Source: Nitrospirota bacterium
GTDB taxonomy: Bacteria; Nitrospirota; Thermodesulfovibrionia; Thermodesulfovibrionales; Dissulfurispiraceae
Assembly (NCBI GenBank): GCA_023476565.1
Contig: JAMCVZ010000068.1
Location: forward strand, 62,001-126,000
DNA length: 64,000 nucleotides
Direction of reading: 5' to 3'
Below, piece after piece: positions 27,161-36,054 of this stretch. How positions within the stretch are numbered: the stretch's first letter is position 1; each line of letters starts with the position of its first letter. The notes below the pieces were generated by a model. The model saw nothing but the letters and a program-made list of their open reading frames with translations, was not told the origin of the DNA and ran no database searches. The position numbers and the translations under genes are program-made.

Positions 27161-28360
27161 ATGAGGTATTATCTTTCCGGCACATGCGTCCTGAAATGGC
27201 TCGAATTGCCCGCTGTCTACGACATTGATAAAGACGAGCTCTACGAGCTTGATGGAGAGGCCTTCGGACTCTTGAGAAGATGTGCGGAGCCCGGGGGGTG
27301 CGCAGCAGGACCAGAGGACAGGGAGTTTATAGATTACTGCCTTTCCGAAGGGATACTGACTTCAGAAGTTTCTTCTGTTAAAAGACCTCCCCTGTCGAGG
27401 TCCCCTGTCCCCTCCCTCAGATATCTTGAGCTCCAGATTACGGACAGGTGCAATCTGAAATGCAGGCACTGTTATATAGATCAACCGGAACATAACGAGC
27501 TTTCCATCCGGGAAATAGAAAAAATCTTGAACGAATTTGAAGAGCTGCAGGGGCTCCGTCTTTTGATAACCGGAGGCGAACCGCTTGCCCATAGCCGTTT
27601 CGAGGAGGTTAATGCTTTGTTGCCCGGATATCGCTTCAGGAAGATACTGTTCACAAACGGCCTGTTATTGAACAGGAAGCGCCTGGAAGCGCTCACTATG
27701 GATGAGATCCAGTTCAGCGTTGACGGCCTCGATCACGGCCACGATGCGCTCAGGGGAAAAGGCACCTGGAGAATGGTGATGCGGAAAATAGAGGAATCGC
27801 TTGCAGCGGGCATTGCCGTATCCGTAGCCACCATGGTCCACAGGGAGAACCTCGATGAGTTCGGGGAAATGGAAGCCCTGTTTAAAAAGATCGGTATCAG
27901 GGATTGGACCGTGGATGTGCCGTGCATTACCGGGCATCTGAAGGATAACCCGCTTTTTCAGGTGCGGCCTGATGAAGCGGGGGGCTACCTGAACTACGGG
28001 TTCGGCGGCGGCCTTCACGGGGGGGGCGAAGGATATGCCTGCGGCCTTCACCTGTCATCCGTACTTGCGAACGGCGATATATGCAAATGCGCCTTTTATG
28101 CGCAATCGCCTGCAGGCACTATTAAAGACGGGTTGAGGAATTGCCGGGCGAATATAAGGCCGGTGAGGCTGGATGAACTGGAGTGCGCCGGATTGTCATG
28201 CCGGGTCATAGACTCATGCAGGGGGGGATGCAGGTTCAGGGCAGAGCGTGCCCCGAAAGGATCTTGTGCGGAAGGCGCCGGAAATATCCTGGGGAGAGAT
28301 ATTTACAAATGCTACGGGTATGGTATAATGGAGTTACCCGGGCATGAAGCTCAGGATTAG
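27161..28360 (+). CDS. radical SAM/SPASM peptide-maturase-like protein
   Basis: 399 residues. Residues 1-70 (CVLKWLELPAVYDIDKDELY, LDGEAFGLLRRC, CLSEGIL) look like a PqqD-type winged-helix that binds a precursor peptide. The radical SAM core follows, with C97-x3-C101-x2-C104 in TDRCNLKCRHCYIDQ and LLITGGEPL. The C-terminal part has a SPASM-like cysteine set (YACGLHLSSVLANGDICKC, GLSCRVIDSCRGGCRFR, YKCYGYG) for auxiliary clusters. A 20-codon Cys-rich gene follows 24 bases after the stop, before a terminator. This is the layout of a maturase with its substrate. It may belong to the 'geopeptide' type known from Geobacter; I cannot verify that here. Confidence 0.85.
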   Translation: MRYYLSGTCVLKWLELPAVYDIDKDELYELDGEAFGLLRRCAEPGGCAAGPEDREFIDYCLSEGILTSEVSSVKRPPLSRSPVPSLRYLELQITDRCNLKCRHCYIDQPEHNELSIREIEKILNEFEELQGLRLLITGGEPLAHSRFEEVNALLPGYRFRKILFTNGLLLNRKRLEALTMDEIQFSVDGLDHGHDALRGKGTWRMVMRKIEESLAAGIAVSVATMVHRENLDEFGEMEALFKKIGIRDWTVDVPCITGHLKDNPLFQVRPDEAGGYLNYGFGGGLHGGGEGYACGLHLSSVLANGDICKCAFYAQSPAGTIKDGLRNCRANIRPVRLDELECAGLSCRVIDSCRGGCRFRAERAPKGSCAEGAGNILGRDIYKCYGYGIMELPGHEAQD

Positions 28361-28384
28361 CCCCTGGAAAGGGAGGTGTTGGGA

Positions 28385-28447
28385 ATGGTCATAAAAAAGG
28401 TTTCGAAGAAAGCAGCAACCACCTGCAAGTGCAAAGGTTCTTGCTAA
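28385..28447 (+). CDS. 20-residue Cys-rich peptide, candidate RiPP precursor
   Basis: ATG 28385 is preceded by GGGAGG at 28370 or so and reads MVIKKVSKKAAT, then TCKCKGSC and TAA. The peptide is a basic leader-like stretch with a three-cysteine tail ending in Cys. It sits between the radical SAM/SPASM gene and a strong terminator, so both genes share one transcript. By analogy with SPASM systems the tail could be cross-linked (thioether) by the enzyme; that is inference. A frame this short can arise by chance, but position, ribosome-binding site and composition argue for a gene. Confidence 0.7.
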   Translation: MVIKKVSKKAATTCKCKGSC

Positions 28448-28482
28448 ACTTTTAATCTGTATTCTTACCAATAACGTGTGGA

Positions 28483-28511
28483 GGGGGCCCATCAGGGCCC
28501 CCGTTTGTTTT
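28483..28511 (+). terminator. strong intrinsic terminator after the peptide gene
   Basis: GGGGGCCC, loop ATCA, GGGCCCCC, then GTTTGTTTTCC. The eight-base GC stem closes the radical SAM-peptide transcript. Confidence 0.85.
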
Positions 28512-28548
28512 CCTTTATATTTAAATGTTCCTTGTGCGATAATATAAG

Positions 28549-30276
28549 ATGCCATTGAGAATTACAGCATACTGTATCCTTACCTGTCTCCTTGCCGCTT
28601 CATGTATAACCCCTCATAAGCAGGTTGCCGGTATTCAAGAACAGGGCAGGGATGAACTGTCTCCCAATGCCGGGAGTGCATATCTTGAGTATATGCTCGG
28701 CTACGAGCTTGAGCGCGAAGGCAAATGGGAAGATGCCCTGAACCGTTACCTTAACGCCCTCACGCTTGATCCGACCTCGCTTTATCTGAAGACACAGGTG
28801 AGCGCCATGCTTGTCAGATTGGGGAAGGCGCCCGAGGCCCTGTCAAACCTGGAAGAGATTATAAAGGCCGATCCGGATTACGTGCCTGCCCTCATGCTGC
28901 TCGGCGACCTGTATAACAATCAGAAGAGAGTGGATGATGCCATAAGAATATACGGGCATATCCTGAGAATAGATCCCGGCAGGGATGAAGCCAGAATGGC
29001 CCTGGGCGTCTTTTACTCATCGAAGGGTGAGCTTCAGAAGTCCCGGGACGTCTTCGATGATGTTTTGAAAAAGGATCCTGACAATATAATGGCGCTTTAT
29101 TATCTGGGCACTATCAACATTGAAACGAAGAATTATGACAAGGCCGAAAGCCTGTTTAAAAGGATCATAGAGCTCCGCCCGTCCTTTGACGCCTCCTATC
29201 TCAGCATAGGGCTTGTCGATGAGCTGAAAGGCGACTCCAAAGGCGCTGAAGAATATTACCGGAAAACCCTTGCAATAAACCCTCACAACTTATTTGCAAA
29301 AGAAAAAATCATACAACTGTACCTCGCGGAGAAGTCTTACGACAAGGCGATCAAGGAGCTCGAATCGGTTCTGGAGAGTTCGCCTGACAATATCGATATA
29401 CGCGCACGGATCGGTCTTCTGTACCTTCAGGAAAGGCAGTATGATAAAGCCCTTTCCGAATTCAAAACAGCGCTTGAGACAAAACCGGATGATATCGCCT
29501 TGAGGTATTATGCGGTCCTTGCGCTGGAAGAGCTGAACAGATATGGTGAGGCTATAGAAGAATTGAAAAAGATACTGTCCCATGATCCCAAAAATATAAA
29601 CGCGTTTCTAACCCTGGCGCTTATCTATTCAAAACAGAACCTTTACGCGGATGCCGCCAGGATATACGAGGAAGTGTTGAGTTTTGAAAAAGGCAAGCCC
29701 GAGATTTACAGCTATCTCGGGGATATGTATATACAGATCAAGGATTTCAAGAAGGCTGAACGTGTCTTAGGAGAAGGGCTCAGACTGTTCGGCAATAATG
29801 CCGATTTAACCTTCGCTATGGCCATCCTCTATGATAAAGCGGGCAGACCCGAAGACATGGAGTCATATCTCAGACAGACTATCAAGCTCAATCCGAAGCA
29901 TGTTGACGCTTTGAATTATCTCGGCTACAGCTTTGCTGAAAAAGGTGTACACCTCCAGGAGGCGCTGTCCCTGATCAAAAGGGCCCTGGAACTAAAGCCC
30001 GACAGCGGATACATAATGGACAGCCTCGGCTGGGTGTACTACAAGCTCGGCAGATTGAAAGAGGCATTGGAAACCCTTCGCAAGGCCGTGAAATTAACCA
30101 GGGATGACCCTGTGCTCCACGAGCACCTCGGCGATGTCTATGCGGCGCTCGGAGAGCCCGGGAACGCTGTTGACGCCTGGAGCGAGGCGCTCAAGTCCCA
30201 TGAGAAAGAGGAAGGATTGAAAGCGAGGGTGGAGGGAAAGATTAAAAATTTAAAAGTTGAAGTGCAGAACAAATGA
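28549..30276 (+). CDS. TPR-repeat lipoprotein
   Basis: 575 residues. The N-terminus is a lipoprotein signal (ILTCLLAASC, with the Cys after LAAS). The rest is a chain of about 14 tetratricopeptide repeats, with units such as ALMLLGDLYNNQKRVDDAIR, ALSEFKTALETKPDDIALRY and ALETLRKAVKLTRDDPV. It is probably an outer-membrane-anchored scaffold, like PilF/PilW-type or YfgC-adjacent proteins; no binding partner is evident. It is 28 bases upstream of ispE, which may be cotranscribed. Confidence 0.85.
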   Translation: MPLRITAYCILTCLLAASCITPHKQVAGIQEQGRDELSPNAGSAYLEYMLGYELEREGKWEDALNRYLNALTLDPTSLYLKTQVSAMLVRLGKAPEALSNLEEIIKADPDYVPALMLLGDLYNNQKRVDDAIRIYGHILRIDPGRDEARMALGVFYSSKGELQKSRDVFDDVLKKDPDNIMALYYLGTINIETKNYDKAESLFKRIIELRPSFDASYLSIGLVDELKGDSKGAEEYYRKTLAINPHNLFAKEKIIQLYLAEKSYDKAIKELESVLESSPDNIDIRARIGLLYLQERQYDKALSEFKTALETKPDDIALRYYAVLALEELNRYGEAIEELKKILSHDPKNINAFLTLALIYSKQNLYADAARIYEEVLSFEKGKPEIYSYLGDMYIQIKDFKKAERVLGEGLRLFGNNADLTFAMAILYDKAGRPEDMESYLRQTIKLNPKHVDALNYLGYSFAEKGVHLQEALSLIKRALELKPDSGYIMDSLGWVYYKLGRLKEALETLRKAVKLTRDDPVLHEHLGDVYAALGEPGNAVDAWSEALKSHEKEEGLKARVEGKIKNLKVEVQNK

Positions 30277-30304
30277 AGCCCGCGCTTCGATTTTTTAAAT
30301 TTTC

Positions 30305-31183
30305 ATGTTCACGTTAAAAGCGCCGGCCAAAATAAACTGGTCGCTTTATGTCCTGAATAAAAGGGCCGACGGCTACCACAATATACTTTCCCTGATGCAC
30401 TGTATAGGGCTTTATGATACCCTTGCTTTTGAGCAGGCCGATTCCATCGAACTTGTTTCGGATATGGACATCCCGGAAGAGCAGAATCTTGTTCTCAAAG
30501 CTGCCGGGATGCTCCGGAACTACGCAGGGGTAAAAGAGGGGGCCCGGATTGCCCTCAAAAAGGATATCCCTTCCGGGGCGGGACTCGGGGGAGGGAGCAG
30601 CGATGCCGCATGCGCCCTGACGGGGTTGAACAGACTCTGGGGTCTTGGACTGGGCAACAATGAGTTGAGCTCGATCGGAAGCAGGCTCGGATCCGATGTC
30701 CCTTTTTTCTTTCACTGCCCCCTGGCTGTTGCTGAAGGAAGAGGGGAGGCGCTCACTCCCCTGGCGGTTGATAACCCTTATACCTTGCTGCTGGTGAAAC
30801 CCGCGGTATCAATATCGACTCAATGGGCCTACGGGAAAATAAAGGCGAGCCGTGGGGCAGCGGAGGAATTGACAAAATCTGTTAATAATATTAATAATAT
30901 CCAGTTCATTTATGGAGCCCTTAAAGCGGGTAATATCTTCAGTCTTAAGTCTTTAATCCATAATGACTTTGAAAATGCCGTAACGGAAGAGTATCCCGTG
31001 ATCGGCAGTTTAAAAGAAAATTTGCTGGAATGCGGGGCGGTGCTCTCTGCCATGAGCGGAAGCGGCTCGGTTGTTTTCGGTCTCTTTGAGGACAGGGGCA
31101 AGGCATTGAGCGCCTCCGGACATTTTTCTTTGTACTTCAACAGAGTAGTAGAGACACTAACGACAGTAACGAGCCAAAGATAA
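30305..31183 (+). CDS. ispE: 4-diphosphocytidyl-2-C-methyl-D-erythritol kinase
   Basis: GHMP kinase of the non-mevalonate isoprenoid pathway. It has 292 residues, with KAPAKINWSLYVLNKRADGYH, the ATP loop IPSGAGLGGGSSDAAC, SDVPFFFHCP and MSGSGSVVFGLF. The last codons (TLTTVTSQR) are encoded by the start of a hairpin repeat that continues past the stop. It lies upstream of tRNA-Gln and prs, a common order. Confidence 0.95.
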   Translation: MFTLKAPAKINWSLYVLNKRADGYHNILSLMHCIGLYDTLAFEQADSIELVSDMDIPEEQNLVLKAAGMLRNYAGVKEGARIALKKDIPSGAGLGGGSSDAACALTGLNRLWGLGLGNNELSSIGSRLGSDVPFFFHCPLAVAEGRGEALTPLAVDNPYTLLLVKPAVSISTQWAYGKIKASRGAAEELTKSVNNINNIQFIYGALKAGNIFSLKSLIHNDFENAVTEEYPVIGSLKENLLECGAVLSAMSGSGSVVFGLFEDRGKALSASGHFSLYFNRVVETLTTVTSQR

Positions 31184-31212
31184 GAAGGAGTCCGAAAACT
31201 CGTTACTGGTTT
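31153..31212. repeat. short heptad-hairpin repeat between ispE and tRNA-Gln
   Basis: Left arm GACACTAACGACAGTAACGA, loop CAAAGATAAGAAGGAGTCCGA, right arm CTCGTTACTGG. This is a reduced copy of the family with the conserved loop. Its left arm forms the end of the ispE reading frame. Confidence 0.75.
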
Positions 31213-31214
31213 TA

Positions 31215-31286
31215 TGGGGCGTCGACAAGCGGCAAGTCAGCAGATTTTGGATCTGCCATTCCCAGGTTCGAATCCTGGCGCCCCAG
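31215..31286 (+). tRNA. tRNA-Gln (anticodon TTG)
   Basis: Acceptor TGGGGCG pairs with CGCCCCA. The anticodon arm GCAGA-TTTTGGA-TCTGC gives anticodon TTG, and the T arm is CCCAGGTTCGAATCCTGG. The discriminator is G and no CCA is encoded. The sequence is close to bacterial glutamine tRNAs, with the usual U1-A72 pair. Confidence 0.95.
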
Positions 31287-31374
31287 TATAATGTGATACA
31301 GCAGCATATAGTTGGATAGCAGAAAGCATCTGAAATGCAGTGTACTTATTACTAAATTGTTTGGAGGATTGAAG

Positions 31375-32316
31375 ATGTCCGACCGCATCAAACTCATTAC
31401 CGGAAATGCAAACAGGCCGCTTGCCATAAAAGTGAGTGAGCATTATGGCGTTCCCCTGACGGATACCGTGGTGGAGAAATTCAGCGACGGCGAGATCGCG
31501 GTACAGATCAACGAGAATATAAGAGGATGCGACATCTTCGTTATACAGCCGACATGCACACCGGTGAACCATAATATCATGGAGTTATTGCTCATTATCG
31601 ATGCTCTGAAAAGGGCGTCCGCGAGACGGATAACGGCGGTTATCCCCTATTACGGCTATGCGAGACAGGACAGGAAAGTGCAGCCCAGGGTCCCGATATC
31701 GTCAAAGCTCGTGGCTGATTTGCTCACGGCAGCCGGAACGAACAGGATACTGACCATCGATTTGCACGCTGCCCAGATACAGGGTTTTTTCGATATTCCC
31801 GTCGACCACCTGTATGCCGCTCCTGTCCTGCTCGAATATATAAAGAAGTGCAAATACGAGAATCTGGTCATCGTGTCGCCTGATGCAGGCGGTGTTGAAA
31901 GGGCCCGCGCCTTTGCAAAGCGGTTGAATGCCTCACTTGCCATAATCGACAAAAGGCGTGAGGCCGCAAATATCTCGAAGGTTATGAATGTTATCGGTGA
32001 TGTGAAGGGGAAAGACACGATTATTCTTGACGACATGATGGATACCGCAGGCACCACAACACAGGCTGCGCAGGCGCTCAGGGAAAACGGCGCATGGAGA
32101 GTATTTGCCGCATGTACCCACGCGGTGTTGTCGGGCCCGGCGATCGAGAGGATAAATAATTCGGTCCTGGAGGAGGTCATCGCCACCGATACCATTCCTC
32201 TTGACGACAAGCTCGGCGAATGCAAAAAGCTGAAGGTATTAAGTGTATCCAGGCTTCTGGCGGAGGCCATCAAGAGAATACATGAGGAGTCTTCGGTAAG
32301 CTCGCTATTTGTATAA
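31375..32316 (+). CDS. prs: ribose-phosphate pyrophosphokinase
   Basis: Makes PRPP from ribose 5-phosphate and ATP. From ATG 31375 ([17 protein letters not shown]), after TGGAGGA, it has 313 residues. YGYARQDRK and the PRPP loop [19 protein letters not shown] are intact, as is [18 protein letters not shown]. The upstream TTG at 31312 would add unconserved residues. rplY and pth follow, the usual prs-ctc-pth order. Confidence 0.97.
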   Translation: MSDRIKLITGNANRPLAIKVSEHYGVPLTDTVVEKFSDGEIAVQINENIRGCDIFVIQPTCTPVNHNIMELLLIIDALKRASARRITAVIPYYGYARQDRKVQPRVPISSKLVADLLTAAGTNRILTIDLHAAQIQGFFDIPVDHLYAAPVLLEYIKKCKYENLVIVSPDAGGVERARAFAKRLNASLAIIDKRREAANISKVMNVIGDVKGKDTIILDDMMDTAGTTTQAAQALRENGAWRVFAACTHAVLSGPAIERINNSVLEEVIATDTIPLDDKLGECKKLKVLSVSRLLAEAIKRIHEESSVSSLFV

Positions 32317-32348
32317 ATGCGATAACGAAATAGAGAAGGAGGAAAAAT

Positions 32349-32993
32349 ATGGAAAGGGTAACCCTTGGTGTAGAGAAGAGAGAGAGAGTAGGTAAAGGCG
32401 GAGCTCGGTCTTTAAGGAGAGAGGGAGGGATCCCCGCTGTCCTTTATAAAGGAGGCAATTCCACGCCTGTAAAGCTTTCCGGGAAAGAGCTTTCGTATTT
32501 CATCAGCAAGACAGCCGGTGAGCAGGTGATAGTGGATCTGAAGTTCGACGATGGCACGAAACAGGCTATCGTGAAGGACTATCAGGTCGACCCGATGACA
32601 GGCGATTTGATACATGTGGATTTCCAGGAGATTTCCGCAACGGAAGAGATAAAAGTAACGGTGCATGTGGCTATAAGAGGCGAGGCCATCGGCGTCAAGA
32701 GGGATAAGGGAATCCTGCAGTACGGTATCAGGGAGGTTGAGATAGAATGTCTTCCTGACAAGATCCCGGGCCATTTTGATGTCGACGTAAGCAATCTGGG
32801 CATCGGCCATTCAATTCATGTCAGGGACCTGAAAATAGGGGACGGCATTCGCGTCCTTACCGACCTTGACGAGGTCCTTGCCGGTGTAATCAGCGTCAAA
32901 GAGGAAGTAGTGGCTGCCCCTGAGGCTGCGCCCGAAGTCGCCGAGCCCGAAGTTATCAAGAAAGGCAAGAAAACCGAAGAGGAGACAAAGTAG
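32349..32993 (+). CDS. rplY: 50S ribosomal protein L25 (CTC/TL5 type)
   Basis: 5S rRNA-binding ribosomal protein, long form with 214 residues. The N-terminal L25 domain begins VEKRERVGKGGARSLRREGG and IPAVLYKGG. The C-terminal TL5 beta domain covers about residues 95-185 and ends in a charged tail. AAGGAGG precedes ATG 32349. The next gene is pth, after an inverted repeat. Confidence 0.95.
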   Translation: MERVTLGVEKRERVGKGGARSLRREGGIPAVLYKGGNSTPVKLSGKELSYFISKTAGEQVIVDLKFDDGTKQAIVKDYQVDPMTGDLIHVDFQEISATEEIKVTVHVAIRGEAIGVKRDKGILQYGIREVEIECLPDKIPGHFDVDVSNLGIGHSIHVRDLKIGDGIRVLTDLDEVLAGVISVKEEVVAAPEAAPEVAEPEVIKKGKKTEEETK

Positions 32994-33000
32994 CGTTTAT

Positions 33001-33098
33001 CGCGTTATAGAGTTATAGCGTTACAGCGCAAACCGGTATTTATCGCAGTTCTGTGTGCAAACGCTATAACGCTATGAACGCTTTACGCTGTAACGCTT
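33001..33098. repeat. tandem-unit hairpin between rplY and pth
   Basis: Units TATCGCGTTATAGAG/TTATAGCGTTACAGCGC run rightward. After a loop of about 30 bases the reverse units AACGCTATAACGCTATGAAC and GCTTTACGCTGTAACGC return. The unit (GCGTTATA) differs from the two other hairpin classes here but the build is the same. The right arm ends three or so bases before the pth ATG, so no ribosome-binding site is visible there. Confidence 0.8.
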
Positions 33099-33101
33099 GT
33101 T

Positions 33102-33695
33102 ATGCGCATCATTGTCGGTTTAGGCAATCCGGGCAGCAAGTACTCGAAAACCCGCCATAATATCGGTTTCAGAGTTGTCGACCAGTTGTCAGAAACGCAC
33201 AATATATCTTTGGAAGAAAAGGACGTCTTTATCATGGGCAGAGGAACTGTCGATGGACAGGAGGTCGTTCTTCTCAAGCCCCTCACCTTTATGAACAGGA
33301 GCGGGACTGCGGTTAAAAAGGCGCTTAAGAAGTTAAACGTCCAGGCCGATGGCCCGGGGGATTCCCTGATCGTCATACACGACGACCTTGATGTGGATGC
33401 AGGTATAATAAAGATAAGAAGAAACGGTTCCTCGGGAGGGCATAAGGGAATCGAATCGGTAATACAGGAAACAGGCACAAGGGAATTTATCCGTGTCAAG
33501 GTGGGAATAGGCCGCGACAGAGATATTCCCGCTGATAAGTACGTACTCGGCACTTTCAGGACTTCGGAAAAAAAACTGATAAAAGATGCTATAATCAATG
33601 CAGCCGATGCGATCTTTACCATCATTACAGAAGGAGTCGATAAGGCGATGAACAAATATAACCGATCGGCCCGGGCAGGCAGCGCTCCCGGATAG
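33102..33695 (+). CDS. pth: peptidyl-tRNA hydrolase
   Basis: Recycles peptidyl-tRNAs dropped by ribosomes. 197 residues: IIVGLGNPGSKYSKTRHNIGF with the catalytic His, LLKPLTFMNRSG, IHDDLDVDAG and GSSGGHKGIESVI. The start follows directly on an inverted repeat without a Shine-Dalgarno motif, so initiation may depend on the fold of that repeat. Confidence 0.96.
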   Translation: MRIIVGLGNPGSKYSKTRHNIGFRVVDQLSETHNISLEEKDVFIMGRGTVDGQEVVLLKPLTFMNRSGTAVKKALKKLNVQADGPGDSLIVIHDDLDVDAGIIKIRRNGSSGGHKGIESVIQETGTREFIRVKVGIGRDRDIPADKYVLGTFRTSEKKLIKDAIINAADAIFTIITEGVDKAMNKYNRSARAGSAPG

Positions 33696-33709
33696 GCATA
33701 TAGTGAAAA

Positions 33710-35200
33710 ATGGATATTTCTGTCAGAAATGTAGCTGATAAGGAAGTAAAAACCGGCGCATTGCTACTCCCGCTTTTTGAGAATAATCCTGCAGCCTTTT
33801 ATTCAGACCTGGATTACCTGATCGGCGGTATGATCAAGAGAGTAATCGACTCGAAAGAGTTCACAGGAAAGCACAAGCAGCTCACCCTTCTTCATGTACG
33901 CACTATAAACACCGGAAGGATTTTGCTCGTGGGGCTCGGCAAACAATCCGAGATCTCGGCTGAAAGGATCAGGCAGTCGGGCGGCAAGGCGTTTTCATAT
34001 CTGAGAGACCTCGGCATTTCGAGTGTCGCCGTATCGTCCGGGGCATTTACATTTAAAGAGCCGCCCAAAACTTCGCAATCTCCGCTGAACGGGGCATTTT
34101 ACTTTCTGGAAGGCGGTCTTTTGGGTCTGTACAGGTTTGAAAAGTACAGGAAGCCGGAAAACGGCAAAGAAATAAAGACGGTGACCGTCCTCGGCAGAGA
34201 GGGGGATATTCCCTTGAAAAAGCTTCAGACAACGGTTTCCGCGGCATATTTGGCAAGGGACCTTGTCAATACACCCTCGAATAAAATGACACCTGCCGCT
34301 CTCAGCGATGTTGCCCGCTCCATTGCCGGCAGAAAAGTGAAAGTCAAGGTGCTGGAGCGCAAGGACATTGAAAGAGAGGGTATGGACGCATACGTATCTG
34401 TATCCAGGGGATCCGGCGAGTCTTTGAAATTCATCATTATGGAGTATAAGGGTGGAAAAGGGGCCCCGTTTGTCCTTGTAGGGAAGTCCATTACGTTTGA
34501 CAGCGGCGGCATATCGCTCAAGCCCTCAGAGGGAATGGAGAAGATGAAATATGATATGGCCGGAGGGGCTGCGGTCCTTGCCGTCATAGATGCCGTTGCC
34601 GGGTTGGGTCTTCCCCTGAACCTAGTGGGCATACTCCCGGCTGCGGAGAATCTCCCCGGCGGCACTGCATCGAAGCCGGGCGACGTTGTCGGTACCATAG
34701 CTGACAAGACCGTGGAGATAATAAGTACGGATGCAGAGGGCCGGCTTACACTTGCAGACTCTCTGGGATATGCCATAAAATACTATAAGCCGAAGGGTCT
34801 GATCGATATCGCAACGCTGACAGGCGCCTGTTCCATTGCGCTCGGCGCTGAGGCAATAGCTATGATGGGGACCGGTACGGAACTTATGGAAAGGTTGAAA
34901 AAAGCCTCTGAAGAAACCTATGAGAGGGTCTGGCAGATGCCCCTCTACGATGAATACAGGGAATACATAAGAAGTGATGTGGCGGATTTGAAAAATGCAG
35001 GGGGCAGGGGCGGCTCGCTGGTGACGGCAGGGTACTTTCTCAGGGAGTTTTCAGGTGATACCCCGTGGGTTCACCTCGATATAGCGGGGACCGCATGGAA
35101 CGATAAGGACAAACCGTACCAGCCGAAAGGCGCCTCGGGCATCGGGGTCAGGCTGATACTCAGCTTTCTGGAAGGGCTTTGCTCTTCCGGAAACGGATGA
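33710..35200 (+). CDS. pepA: leucyl aminopeptidase (M17)
   Basis: Cytosolic two-metal aminopeptidase, 496 residues. The N-terminal macro-like domain is followed by the catalytic domain with VGKSITFDSGGISLKP, KYDMAGGAAVLAVI and STDAEGRLTLADSLGYA. The family signature is usually N-T-D-A-E-G-R-L; the first residue here is Ser. ATLTGACSIALG and HLDIAGTAWNDKD are normal. It follows pth by 14 bases. Confidence 0.93.
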   Translation: MDISVRNVADKEVKTGALLLPLFENNPAAFYSDLDYLIGGMIKRVIDSKEFTGKHKQLTLLHVRTINTGRILLVGLGKQSEISAERIRQSGGKAFSYLRDLGISSVAVSSGAFTFKEPPKTSQSPLNGAFYFLEGGLLGLYRFEKYRKPENGKEIKTVTVLGREGDIPLKKLQTTVSAAYLARDLVNTPSNKMTPAALSDVARSIAGRKVKVKVLERKDIEREGMDAYVSVSRGSGESLKFIIMEYKGGKGAPFVLVGKSITFDSGGISLKPSEGMEKMKYDMAGGAAVLAVIDAVAGLGLPLNLVGILPAAENLPGGTASKPGDVVGTIADKTVEIISTDAEGRLTLADSLGYAIKYYKPKGLIDIATLTGACSIALGAEAIAMMGTGTELMERLKKASEETYERVWQMPLYDEYREYIRSDVADLKNAGGRGGSLVTAGYFLREFSGDTPWVHLDIAGTAWNDKDKPYQPKGASGIGVRLILSFLEGLCSSGNG

Positions 35201-35249
35201 GAAATGTTCCGCGATAGTCCGGATAACAACAAAATAAAGGAATTCTGAT

Positions 35250-35933
35250 ATGTTTTTCTTTTCATTCTTAATCGGCTTGATACTTGTCCCCTCTTTTGCC
35301 TATGCGTGGGGGCCCCTTACCCATATATATCTCGGCAACGAGCTCTTTACCTATGCGCCTTTGATTCCCGCCGGCATAGCAGCCCTCCTTAAGAAATACA
35401 AACAGGATTTCCTCTACGGAAATCTCATGGCCGATATGATACTCGGGAAAAAATATCTGCCCGATGATAAGAGCTCGCACAACTGGGACGTTGCGATGAA
35501 CCTCCTGGAACAGGCAAAGAAAGGTCCTGAAAAGGCTTTTGCTTACGGCTATTTAAGCCACCTGGCCGCGGATACCGTTGCGCATGAAACATTGACCGGG
35601 AACAAGCTGGATATGGAGCATACGTGGATAGAGCTTAAAGCCGACAGCATGATAAACAAGGTTTACTGGCTGCAGTCCGTGACCATCAGCAAGACAGTCC
35701 AGAGGAGGAACGACAGTTTTCTCGAAGGCTCTCTCGACAGCTATATTTTCTCCTTTAACACGAACAAAAGAATATACAAAGGAATAGTTTTCCTGTCCTT
35801 TCTGAACAAGAAACGGACCAGGGGAGTCGACAGTGAATACATTTACAAGCTTCACGGTAAATCCCTGACAAGAATGATCGACCTGCTTAAGAACGGCAAG
35901 GATTCCTCTGTACTGGAGAAAAGCCCCCTCTAA
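35250..35933 (+). CDS. zinc-dependent phospholipase C-like protein
   Basis: 227 residues. After a hydrophobic N-terminus (FFSFLIGLILVPSFAYAWGP) the pattern WGPLTHIYLGNELF, FLYGNLMADMILG, SHNWDVAMNLLEQA and YGYLSHLAADTVAHE fits. It gives the Trp, His and Asp zinc ligands of the zinc-dependent phospholipase C/S1-P1 nuclease fold (PF00882). Substrate unknown. AAGGA lies before ATG 35250. A hairpin repeat follows the stop. Confidence 0.8.
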   Translation: MFFFSFLIGLILVPSFAYAWGPLTHIYLGNELFTYAPLIPAGIAALLKKYKQDFLYGNLMADMILGKKYLPDDKSSHNWDVAMNLLEQAKKGPEKAFAYGYLSHLAADTVAHETLTGNKLDMEHTWIELKADSMINKVYWLQSVTISKTVQRRNDSFLEGSLDSYIFSFNTNKRIYKGIVFLSFLNKKRTRGVDSEYIYKLHGKSLTRMIDLLKNGKDSSVLEKSPL

Positions 35934-36048
35934 AAGACAGTGATGAGCAACGGTAAAGACAGTAACAAGTTATCAGTAACAAGTAACGAGTCAAAGAATA
36001 AGAATGAATCCGAAAACTCGTTACCCGTTACCCGTCACTCATCACGGT
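35933..36048. repeat. heptad-hairpin repeat upstream of moeA
   Basis: Left units AGACAGTGATGAGCAACGG and TCAGTAACAAGTAACGAGTC, loop CAAAGAATAAGAATGAATCC, right units CTCGTTACCCGTTACCCGTC and ACTCATCAC. The repeat contains an ATG (36004) in frame with moeA and ends seven bases before the conserved start at 36055. Confidence 0.85.
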
Positions 36049-36054
36049 TTTTCC

